A DNA stretch of 7,649 nt from contig CAMWKN010000061.1 of NCBI GenBank assembly GCA_947174825.1, positions 1-7,649 of the forward strand, in the 5' to 3' direction. The stretch's first letter is position 1. Every line of letters starts with the position of its first letter. A program made the translations under genes and the position numbers. The stretch comes from an uncultured Clostridium sp. Its GTDB lineage: Bacteria; Bacillota_A; Clostridia; Lachnospirales; Lachnospiraceae. The notes below the pieces were generated by a model. The model had not been told where the DNA came from and did no database searches. It was given only the letters and a program-made list of their open reading frames with translations. Below are positions 1-5,028 of the stretch, piece by piece.

Positions 1-397
1 TGGACACATAATCCGTAACCACTTCTTCCAATACCCGCTCATCAATTCCCTCATAATGCCCACACAAAAAAATGAGATTCTCTTCTTTTGCATATTCTTC
101 TGCCATCTTCTGAGAAAACACCGATCCCTGGGGTGTCAGATAAATTACTCTGGGTGCGCTGGCAATCCGGCTGACAATATCCTGATAGCAGCGGAATACC
201 GGCTCTGCCTGCATCACCATGCCTGCGCCGCCTCCATAGGGATAATCGTCCACCCGATTGTGCTTATTATCCGCAAAATCACGAATATTGACTGCCTCCA
301 AATGGAGATAACCAGCCTGTATCGCCCTGCCAGTAATACTTGCTGCCATCGCCTGCTGTATCATTTCCGGAAACAGCGTCATTACATAAAAATTCAT
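1..397 (-). CDS. trmD: tRNA (guanine-N1)-methyltransferase TrmD, N-terminal part (runs off the window)
   Basis: TrmD transfers a methyl group from S-adenosylmethionine to N1 of G37 in tRNAs, next to the anticodon, and so prevents +1 frameshifting. Only the first 132 codons are present; the frame is open to the left edge, with the ATG at 395-397. The protein begins MNFYVMTLFPEM. Family motifs seen are YGGGAGMVM (residues 54-62), YLTPQG (86-91) and CGHYEGIDERV (112-122). The last two belong to the trefoil-knot SAM-binding region of SPOUT methyltransferases. The start lies 4 nt after the rimM stop and has no strong Shine-Dalgarno of its own, only GGAT-like purines inside the end of rimM, so translation is probably coupled to rimM. 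No frameshift or internal stop is seen. Identity is very secure; the C-terminal domain cannot be assessed. Confidence 0.97.
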   Translation of the reverse strand, partial: MNFYVMTLFPEMIQQAMAASITGRAIQAGYLHLEAVNIRDFADNKHNRVDDYPYGGGAGMVMQAEPVFRCYQDIVSRIASAPRVIYLTPQGSVFSQKMAEEYAKEENLIFLCGHYEGIDERVLEEVVTDYVS

Positions 398-401
398 AGT
401 T

Positions 402-908
402 CTAATCCAACAATCCTTTCATAATATGGACGGTCACTTTCCCCTGCTCTACGTCAACATTTTTGACACAATCCGGAATAACCGGCAATAATACTTCTTT
501 TCCCTCATGTAGAACAACATATACCAGATTGGCACCTGTTTCCAACACATCCTTTAATTCGCCAAAAACAGCACCATCCTCTGTAACCACAGTGGCGCCT
601 ATAATGTCTGCCAGATAATACTCTCCCTCCTCTAAAGGAATCGCATTTTCCCGGCTTACATACAGATCCTTTCCTTTATATGGTTCTATCTCATTAATGG
701 AATCAAATTCCTTAAATTTCATTATCACTAAATTTTTAAAAAATCGTACCGAGGATACCTCTAACTCCAGCCAGTCCTTACCGGTATCCAGCAAAACCTC
801 TTTCAAATCCCGAAACCGTTCTGGATCTTCAGTGGTAGGAAACACTTTGACCTCCCCCCGCAATCCATGTGTATTGGTAATCACACCTACCCGAAACTTA
901 TCTTCCAT
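402..908 (-). CDS. rimM: Ribosome maturation factor RimM
   Basis: RimM binds ribosomal protein S19 and helps mature the head of the 30S subunit. The 168-residue length is normal. The N-terminal RimM beta-barrel carries the signature THGLRGEVKV (residues 13-22). The C-terminal PRC-barrel half begins near YYLADIIG and continues through ETGANLVYVV and KEVLLPVIPD. The usual GAND-type motif reads GANL here, a small deviation with no obvious consequence. The ATG at 906-908 follows an AAAGG Shine-Dalgarno (916-920) with a 7-nt gap, visibly weaker than the GGAGG sites of ffh, rpsP and khpA. A 139-nt non-coding gap with hairpins separates it from khpA, while trmD follows after only 4 nt. In E. coli, RimM and TrmD are made far less than the ribosomal proteins of the same operon; the weaker site here fits that pattern, which is inference. 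Confidence 0.97.
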   Translation of the reverse strand: MEDKFRVGVITNTHGLRGEVKVFPTTEDPERFRDLKEVLLDTGKDWLELEVSSVRFFKNLVIMKFKEFDSINEIEPYKGKDLYVSRENAIPLEEGEYYLADIIGATVVTEDGAVFGELKDVLETGANLVYVVLHEGKEVLLPVIPDCVKNVDVEQGKVTVHIMKGLLD

Positions 909-1047
909 ATCTATACCTTTCTATACTGTAAAGAGCGCAACGCCAGCATGTTGCACTGCAAAAACGCCCATACCATACGGTACAGGCGTATCTGTTGTCT
1001 CATACAGGCTCGTACAACAAATACTACATTCGTTGCACCAGGCAGTT
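909..1047 (-). promoter_or_regulatory. khpA-rimM intercistronic region with three RNA hairpins
   Basis: This 139-nt gap is long for an otherwise tight operon. Read as minus-strand RNA it can form three hairpins in a row. The first has a 6-bp stem (1014-1019 with 993-998) and a 15-nt loop. The second has an 11-bp stem (979-989 with 964-974) and is listed separately. The third has a 7-bp stem (950-956 with 935-941) and an 8-nt loop. In the second and third, several pairs are G-U and would be C-A mismatches on the opposite strand, which favours structure in the minus-strand transcript. I see no convincing promoter here. A role in lowering or uncoupling rimM-trmD expression, or as an RNA processing site, is inference. 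Confidence 0.5.
960..989 (-). terminator. Terminator-like hairpin (possible attenuator) between khpA and rimM
   Basis: In minus-strand RNA the arms ACGCCUGUACC (989-979) and GGUAUGGGCGU (974-964) pair over 11 bp, including a tandem U-G/G-U, with the loop GUAU. A run of five U (964-960) follows, the first being the last base of the stem. The tract is short and then turns GC-rich, and essential genes lie downstream, so full termination is unlikely. Partial termination or RNA 3'-end protection is possible. Confidence 0.4.
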
Positions 1048-1278
1048 CTATTGACCAATCTCTACTACAACCTTTTTGTTTGTCTTGGATGCAGCAGCTT
1101 TTACCATCGCACGGATTGCCTTGGCGATCCGTCCCTGTTTGCCAATCACTTTACCCATATCATCTGGAGCTACCTTTAACTCCAAAATGATCTCGCCTTC
1201 TCGTTCTGTCTCTGTCACGCTGACCTCCTCCGGATTGTCAACCAGAGCACGAGCAAGAACTTCTACTAAATCTTTCAT
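1048..1278 (-). CDS. khpA: KH-domain RNA-binding protein KhpA (YlqC family)
   Basis: KhpA is a small single-KH-domain protein. In Firmicutes it binds RNA and pairs with KhpB (Jag/EloR), and has been linked to cell elongation and to small-RNA and mRNA metabolism. This protein has 76 residues, normal for the family. The KH signature VIGKQG (residues 44-49, with the GKQG loop at 46-49) is followed by the helix IAKAIRAMVKAAA. The start at ATG 1276-1278 was chosen over the GTG directly before it (1279-1281): the GGAGG at 1286-1290 is 7 nt from the ATG but only 4 nt from the GTG, and family members typically begin MKxLVE. It lies between rpsP and rimM, its usual place. No partner khpB is in the window. 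The assignment is strong; the exact RNA targets cannot be read from the sequence. Confidence 0.95.
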   Translation of the reverse strand: MKDLVEVLARALVDNPEEVSVTETEREGEIILELKVAPDDMGKVIGKQGRIAKAIRAMVKAAASKTNKKVVVEIGQ

Positions 1279-1283
1279 CACGG

Positions 1284-1290
1284 CACCTCC
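1284..1290 (-). promoter_or_regulatory. Shine-Dalgarno GGAGGTG of khpA, deciding ATG over GTG
   Basis: GGAGGTG is followed by CC and then GTGATG. Counted from GGAGG, the spacing to the ATG is 7 nt and to the GTG 4 nt, so the ATG at 1278 is preferred, although the ribosome could use either. The two choices differ by a single residue. Confidence 0.75.
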
Positions 1291-1351
1291 CTGCCCGCCA
1301 GTCTGGCAATAACCGAAGCAATCCTGCTCCGATTTGCCATCAGTCCGGGAA

Positions 1352-1597
1352 TTATTCCATGATTCCTGCCTGCTTCAAAAGCTTGCCCACTGTTTCCGTT
1401 GGCTTAGCACCATTTGCTAACCACTTCTTAGCTGCTTCCTCATCAAACTTAAAGACACTTGGATCCTGGTTTGGATCGTAAGTACCAATCTCCTCGATGA
1501 ATCTACCATCTCTAGGAGCTCTGGACTCAGCTACTACGACTCTATAGAAAGGCGCTTTCTTCTTACCCATTCTTCTTAATCTGATCTTTACTGCCAC
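1352..1597 (-). CDS. rpsP: 30S ribosomal protein S16
   Basis: S16 is an assembly protein of the 30S body, binding 16S rRNA near the 5' domain. The 81-residue protein is of standard bacterial length. It shows the family N-terminus [19 protein letters not shown], then [22 protein letters not shown] (residues 21-42) and the C-terminal region with [14 protein letters not shown]. The start codon is GTG (1595-1597), placed 7 nt after a very strong AAGGAGGTG Shine-Dalgarno (1605-1613). An upstream ATG is not needed, because the protein begins exactly where S16 should. The gap to ffh is 71 nt and contains an RNA hairpin; khpA follows after 73 nt. No anomalies are seen in the protein. Confidence 0.98.
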   Translation of the reverse strand: MAVKIRLRRMGKKKAPFYRVVVAESRAPRDGRFIEEIGTYDPNQDPSVFKFDEEAAKKWLANGAKPTETVGKLLKQAGIME

Positions 1598-1604
1598 AAC
1601 GTTT

Positions 1605-1613
1605 CACCTCCTT
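1605..1613 (-). promoter_or_regulatory. Strong Shine-Dalgarno AAGGAGGTG of rpsP (GTG start)
   Basis: AAGGAGGTG matches the anti-Shine-Dalgarno end of 16S rRNA over nine bases and lies 7 nt before the GTG start of rpsP. It is the best ribosome binding site in the window and probably compensates for the less efficient GTG codon. Confidence 0.9.
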
Positions 1614-1631
1614 CGTGTACTATTCTATATA

Positions 1632-1661
1632 TCAAATGCATCTGATAAAAAGTGCATCTGA
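1632..1661 (-). repeat. ffh-rpsP intercistronic hairpin and direct repeat
   Basis: TGCATCTG occurs twice on the plus strand, at 1637-1644 and 1653-1660, 16 nt apart. In minus-strand RNA, UCAGAUGCA (1661-1653) can pair with UGCAUUUGA (1640-1632) over 9 bp with one G-U, leaving a 12-nt loop. It lies between the ffh stop and the rpsP ribosome binding site and leaves the latter free. It is not followed by a U tract, so it does not look like a terminator; a processing or stability element is possible. Confidence 0.5.
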
Positions 1662-1668
1662 ACCCAAC

Positions 1669-3024
1669 TTAAAATCCAAAAGGCAGCTTTGGCATGCCAC
1701 CGAATCTGCCACGGCGTTTTCCTTTACCGCCCAGCATACCAGACATCTGCTTCATCATTTTCTTGGACTGCTCATACTGTTTCATCAGCTTATTCACCTC
1801 AGCAATGTCCACTCCAGCCCCCTTGGCAATACGACGCTTTCTGGAAGGATTAATCACAGAAGGATTTCCTCGTTCCTCCAATGTCATGGAATGAATAATT
1901 GCCTCAATCCCCCGAAACATACTATCATCAATGTCCAGATCTGCAGGCAGTCCCATCCCCGGCATCATACTTAGAATGCTCTGGATACCACCCATCTTTT
2001 TCATCTGCTCCATCTGCTCCAGGAAATCATTGAAGTCAAACTCCGCCTTGCGGAACTTTTGCTCCATCTCTTTGGCTTTATCCTGATCAATCTCTGCTTC
2101 CGCCTTTTCAATCAGCGTCAACACATCGCCCATGCCCAAAATACGGGACGCCATACGATCCGGATAAAATTGTTCTAAATCCGACAGTTTCTCTCCCATA
2201 CCCACATACAAAATCGGGCAACCGGTTACGGATTTAATGGAAAGGGCAGCACCACCTCGGGTATCACCATCCAACTTGGTCAAAATCACGCCATCAATCC
2301 CAATCTTTTCATGGAAAGTAGAAGCCACATTGACTGCATCCTGACCTGTCATGGAATCCACCACCAATATGGTCTGGTCGATCTCCAACTGTTCCCGGAT
2401 CTCCTGCAGCTCTGCCATCATGTCTTCATCTACATGCAAACGACCTGCCGTATCCAGAATCACTACATTTTCCCCATGACTAGCTGCGTGTTCCATCGCT
2501 GCCTTAGCTATGTCCACCGGCTTGTGGTTCGTCCCCATAGAAAAGACATCCACTTCCTGTTTCTGTCCATTAATCTGCAACTGTTCTGCTGCTGCCGGAC
2601 GATAAACATCACAGGCTACCAACAAGGGCTTCCTGCCTTTTTTCTTGAGTTTACCAGCAATCTTAGCGGTGGTAGTGGTTTTACCAGCACCCTGCAAACC
2701 GCACATCATGATAATTGTAATCTCATTTGATGGTTTCAAAGCCAACTCTGTAGTCTCGCTACCCATCAAATTAACCAGTTCTTCATTTACCAGTTTAATT
2801 ACCATCTGACCGGGTGTCAGGCTGTTCATAACATCCTGCCCTACGGCACGCTCCTGCACGGATTTCACAAATCCCTTAACCACTTTAAAGTTAACATCGG
2901 CCTCTAAGAGTGCCATTTTCACTTCCTTTAATGCCGCCTTGACATCTTCTTCCGTCAGTCTTCCTTTGCTGCGAAGGTTCTTAAATACATTTTGTAATTT
3001 TTCACTTAAACTATCGAATGCCAT
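1669..3024 (-). CDS. ffh: Signal recognition particle protein Ffh (SRP54)
   Basis: Ffh is the GTPase of the signal recognition particle. It binds signal sequences and SRP RNA and delivers ribosome-nascent chains to FtsY at the membrane. The 451-residue protein has the expected N, G and M domains. The N domain is about residues 1-90. The G domain shows the P-loop GLQGAGKTT (109-117), DTAGR (191-195), TKLD (249-252) and DTRGG (254-258). The methionine-rich M domain (about 320-451) has FLEQMEQMKKMGG, SMMPGMG and the SRP-RNA-binding stretch INPSRKRRIAKGAG (391-404). The start at ATG 3022-3024 is 7 nt from an AGGAGGT site (3031-3037). A longer in-frame reading from a TTG at 3057 would begin at the predicted transcription start and add residues foreign to the family. 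It heads the ffh-rpsP-khpA-rimM-trmD cluster, but ylxM, its frequent upstream partner in Firmicutes, is replaced by folBK. Confidence 0.98.
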   Translation of the reverse strand: MAFDSLSEKLQNVFKNLRSKGRLTEEDVKAALKEVKMALLEADVNFKVVKGFVKSVQERAVGQDVMNSLTPGQMVIKLVNEELVNLMGSETTELALKPSNEITIIMMCGLQGAGKTTTTAKIAGKLKKKGRKPLLVACDVYRPAAAEQLQINGQKQEVDVFSMGTNHKPVDIAKAAMEHAASHGENVVILDTAGRLHVDEDMMAELQEIREQLEIDQTILVVDSMTGQDAVNVASTFHEKIGIDGVILTKLDGDTRGGAALSIKSVTGCPILYVGMGEKLSDLEQFYPDRMASRILGMGDVLTLIEKAEAEIDQDKAKEMEQKFRKAEFDFNDFLEQMEQMKKMGGIQSILSMMPGMGLPADLDIDDSMFRGIEAIIHSMTLEERGNPSVINPSRKRRIAKGAGVDIAEVNKLMKQYEQSKKMMKQMSGMLGGKGKRRGRFGGMPKLPFGF

Positions 3025-3030
3025 AATCAA

Positions 3031-3037
3031 ACCTCCT
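3031..3037 (-). promoter_or_regulatory. Shine-Dalgarno AGGAGGT of ffh, fixing the start at 3024
   Basis: AGGAGGT lies 6 nt (7 nt counted from AGGAGG) before the ATG at 3022-3024. The in-frame TTG at 3055-3057 has no such site upstream. Confidence 0.9.
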
Positions 3038-3062
3038 AGAAACAAACTGAAACACAATTGAC

Positions 3063-3091
3063 AGTATATCCAAGCCAGAACAATTTGTCAA
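3063..3091 (-). promoter_or_regulatory. Sigma-A-type promoter of the ffh-rpsP-khpA-rimM-trmD cluster
   Basis: On the minus strand a perfect -35 box TTGACA (3091-3086) is followed by exactly 17 bp and a TATACT -10 box (3068-3063, 5 of 6 to TATAAT). The predicted transcription start falls near 3055-3058, giving a leader of about 32 nt before the ffh ATG that contains the AGGAGGT site. The folBK stop codon TGA (3090-3088) lies inside the -35 box. The -35 box also lies in one arm of the inverted repeat at 3082-3110. The element is seen directly; its activity is inferred from its near-consensus sequence. Confidence 0.8.
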
Positions 3092-3110
3092 GTATTTTTC
3101 TTGACAAATT
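3082..3110. repeat. 11-bp perfect inverted repeat over the folBK end and the ffh -35 box
   Basis: AATTTGTCAAG (3082-3092) and CTTGACAAATT (3100-3110) are perfect inverted copies separated by a 7-nt A/T-rich spacer. The repeat covers the last codons and stop of folBK, and each arm carries a TTGACA hexamer, one per strand. In minus-strand RNA it forms a hairpin but is followed by GUUCUGGCUUGG, not a U tract, so it is not a standard terminator. A protein-binding operator on the ffh promoter, or simple mRNA protection, are possible readings. Confidence 0.6.
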
Positions 3111-3909
3111 CCAAAAGCTCATTGACGGTATGACGATACACTGGATGCACGGCATAAGGAGCAATCTCCGCCAAGGGTTGTAATACAAAATTACGTTTAT
3201 GCATTTCCGGATGTGGAATAGTCAGCGTATCCGTATGTAGCAACTCCTCATCGTACAAAAGAATATCCACATCAATCGTCCGGGGTCCCCAGTGTACCTG
3301 ACGGACACGCTTCAGATCCTGTTCAATCTCTCCGATCTCCGCCAACAATTCCTCTGGCGTCTGCAATGTCTCCATCCCCAATGCTCCATTGAGGAAATCA
3401 TCCTGCTCCACGCCTCCCACTGGCTCCGTCACAATATACTGGGACACCACCAGATTCCGATTATAGGGATGTTCCCGCAACAGCTCCACTGCCCGATCCA
3501 GATTCGCCTGCTTCTCGCCCAGATTGGAACCAATTCCCAAATAAACCTGATGCCATCTGCGATGAATGGTAACAGATACCGTTTCCAGTGGAATTCGCAC
3601 CGGTGCCCAGGGCTTTTCAATCTCCAGATCCACTGACTGCACCTGTGGAAAGGTGAGTAAAATCCGCTCTGCTAAATGTTCTGCCAATCGCTCAATCAAG
3701 CGAAAGGTATGCCCCTGTGCCTCCTGGCAGATCAGCTCCGAGACTTTGGCATAATTCACCGAATCAGCCAGCTCATCCGACTGTCCAGGTATTCTGGCAT
3801 TCACTCCCATAGTGACCGATACCAGAAATTTCTGTCCTAACTTATTCTCTTCCTCCAACACGCCATGATTTGCAAACACTTCCAGGCGCTTTATCCGTAT
3901 CTGATCCAT
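3088..3909 (-). CDS. folBK: Bifunctional dihydroneopterin aldolase / 6-hydroxymethyl-7,8-dihydropterin pyrophosphokinase (FolB-FolK fusion)
   Basis: This 273-residue protein covers two consecutive steps of folate synthesis in the cytoplasm. FolB converts dihydroneopterin to 6-hydroxymethyl-dihydropterin, and FolK then transfers pyrophosphate from ATP to it. Residues 1 to about 118 are FolB: HGVLEEE (15-21), SVNYAKV (50-56) and EKPWAPV (98-104, with the conserved Lys99). Residues from about 120 are FolK: LGIGSNLG (124-131), the HPPK signature HWGPRTIDVDILLYD (206-220) and IPHPEMHKRNFVLQPL (231-246). The join near RRWHQVYLG has almost no linker. Both halves keep their key motifs and should be active. 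The ATG (3907-3909) starts 4 nt after the glycosyltransferase stop, with its AAGGAG site (3917-3922) inside that gene's final codons, so coupling is likely. FolE and FolP, the usual neighbours, are not in the window. The stop codon lies within the ffh promoter. Confidence 0.95.
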   Translation of the reverse strand: MDQIRIKRLEVFANHGVLEEENKLGQKFLVSVTMGVNARIPGQSDELADSVNYAKVSELICQEAQGHTFRLIERLAEHLAERILLTFPQVQSVDLEIEKPWAPVRIPLETVSVTIHRRWHQVYLGIGSNLGEKQANLDRAVELLREHPYNRNLVVSQYIVTEPVGGVEQDDFLNGALGMETLQTPEELLAEIGEIEQDLKRVRQVHWGPRTIDVDILLYDEELLHTDTLTIPHPEMHKRNFVLQPLAEIAPYAVHPVYRHTVNELLEFVKKNT

Positions 3910-3913
3910 GATG

Positions 3914-4834
3914 CTACTCCTTCCAGTACCATTTGCTGCCTGTACATTTCATCAACAGCCAATTCGGTAATTTAGTATAATGTAAGCCCAGTTTATATCC
4001 AAACAATTTAAAGCCACATTGCATCATAAAATAGATCGTCTGCAACACATGTCCCCGTTTCAACAACTGGATCATTGTTGCTTTCGCATAACCGGCGCCC
4101 TCTTTTTCCGAAGAAATTGCCGCAAAAATCTCCTCGTATTGTTTTTGGGATACGCCCAAATCAAAATTGCGGTGAAACTGCTGCATACAACTGTAGTCAT
4201 GGGAATGAATTACCCGTGCATCTGCCTGATATGCCACCTGATACCCCGCCTGGATCATATGATATGCCATAATCATATCCTCATTAAAAATCGTCGGTTT
4301 CACAAAACCGCCCAATTCCTCATAATAACTGCGCCGATACATGGCACAGACATCGGAACAAAAATAAGTTTTGATACCCAGCCGCTCTGCATCTGCCTGC
4401 GTCTTAACCACACTTTCCCCCGGATAATTATAGTTTCTGGTCATTCGTTCCAGCAACCCGGCTGCCGGTCTTGCCAACTGTCTGGCATAGACGATCCCTG
4501 TGTGAGAATCCTCCATTGCATGCAAAAGATTCTCCACCAGATGGGTGTCTGCTGGCATGGCGTCCTGCGTCATAAATAATATATATTCCGACTGAGACTG
4601 ACGTGCTCCCAGATCTCTGGTTCCACCGTGATCGAATTCCGACTGCAGCACCGGAATCACAGTAATTCTGTCATCCTGCGTCTGCATCACTGCATCCCCT
4701 GCCTGCCCTATTGTCTGCAGCAGCCAGATATGGGAAACTTCTACTGTCTGCTTCATCAGCCTGCCAAGCAACTTCTGAAATTCCTGTCCCGGTTGATATA
4801 CCGGAATCACTACATCAATCCTATTTGTACTCAT
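3914..4834 (-). CDS. Family 2 glycosyltransferase, rhamnosyltransferase-like
   Basis: This 306-residue protein has a GT-A fold N-terminus (DVVIPVYQPG, residues 7-16) typical of family-2 glycosyltransferases, which move a sugar from a nucleotide donor to an acceptor. FDHGGTRDLGA (67-77) and MTQDAMP (88-94, in the DXD-like metal/nucleotide position) resemble the rhamnosyltransferase branch (WbbL/RfbF-like). NEDMIMA (184-190) supplies the acidic catalytic-base position. The C-terminal third has moderately hydrophobic stretches (about 262-282) but no clear transmembrane helix. It may act at the inner face of the membrane on a surface polysaccharide; donor and acceptor are not predictable. The ATG at 4832-4834 follows GGAGG (4843-4847) by 8 nt. 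It sits alone between metH and folBK, with no other polysaccharide gene in view, and shares its end with the folBK ribosome binding site. The family is secure, the sugar is not. Confidence 0.85.
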   Translation of the reverse strand: MSTNRIDVVIPVYQPGQEFQKLLGRLMKQTVEVSHIWLLQTIGQAGDAVMQTQDDRITVIPVLQSEFDHGGTRDLGARQSQSEYILFMTQDAMPADTHLVENLLHAMEDSHTGIVYARQLARPAAGLLERMTRNYNYPGESVVKTQADAERLGIKTYFCSDVCAMYRRSYYEELGGFVKPTIFNEDMIMAYHMIQAGYQVAYQADARVIHSHDYSCMQQFHRNFDLGVSQKQYEEIFAAISSEKEGAGYAKATMIQLLKRGHVLQTIYFMMQCGFKLFGYKLGLHYTKLPNWLLMKCTGSKWYWKE

Positions 4835-4889
4835 ACTGCGAACCTCCCGCGTGAGCTGCTAATGTTTCAATGTCTGCCAAATAATCAAT

Positions 4890-4911
4890 GAAAAATGCGA
4901 TAGCATTTTTC
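4890..4911. terminator. A/U-flanked hairpin, possible weak bidirectional terminator after metH
   Basis: GAAAAATGC (4890-4898) and GCATTTTTC (4903-4911) are perfect inverted copies around GATA. The arms carry A5 and T5, so RNA from either strand ends the stem in a U run. The core has few GC pairs and the U run is part of the stem, so strength is doubtful. It is the only terminator-like element between metH and the glycosyltransferase gene. Confidence 0.4.
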
Positions 4912-5011
4912 CAGTGTGTAATAGTTGCCCTGCAACTATTGTTTGCTCTGCAAACTATTTAACTCTTCTTGCGTTGCTATGCAACGCTTAGATGCCACCC
5001 TCATGTGCATC
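4890..5011. repeat. Cluster of five short palindromes between metH and the glycosyltransferase gene
   Basis: Five hairpin-forming repeats lie in about 120 bp: 4890-4911 (9-bp arms, 4-nt loop), 4920-4940 (9 bp, 3-nt loop), 4941-4955 (6 bp, 3-nt loop), 4971-4987 (7 bp, 3-nt loop) and 4991-5011 (7 bp with one bulge). The middle three share the core TTGC-N3-GCAA with different outer arms, and two of them directly abut. TGCAACTATT and TGCAAACTATT give a near-direct repeat as well. No gene fits here: a 24-codon reading exists but lacks a ribosome binding site. Together with short flanks it fills the 194-nt metH-glycosyltransferase gap. It resembles a dispersed palindromic repeat (REP- or MITE-like), though a regulatory RNA structure is possible. 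Confidence 0.7.
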
Positions 5012-5028
5012 GTCGATTTTAGAGTGTC

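Noticed and set aside
56..424. 122-codon plus-strand reading frame at the left edge
   Set aside because: Antisense to the start of trmD, whose minus-strand translation shows clear TrmD motifs.
697..1179. 160-codon plus-strand reading frame across rimM and khpA
   Set aside because: Runs antisense through two conserved genes and the gap between them; the sense-strand genes explain the sequence.
3025..3057. Longer Ffh starting at TTG 3057
   Set aside because: It adds 11 residues not typical of Ffh, starts at the predicted transcription start, and the AGGAGGT site points to the ATG at 3024.
3025..3087. SRP RNA gene beside ffh
   Set aside because: The 63-nt gap is filled by promoter, leader and ribosome binding site, and has no GNAR-tetraloop helix typical of SRP RNA.
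3082..3110. The folBK-end hairpin as an intrinsic terminator
   Set aside because: The stem is AT-rich and the bases after it are GUUCUGGCUUGG, with no U tract.
4019..4579. 186-codon plus-strand reading frame opposite the glycosyltransferase gene
   Set aside because: Lies wholly antisense to a well-supported gene, is rich in His, Cys and Ile as expected of a shadow frame, and has no ribosome binding site or family motif.
4936..5010. 24-residue minus-strand micro-ORF through the palindrome cluster
   Set aside because: No Shine-Dalgarno before its ATG, it follows the hairpin repeats exactly, and its stop falls inside a palindrome; more likely a by-product of the repeats.
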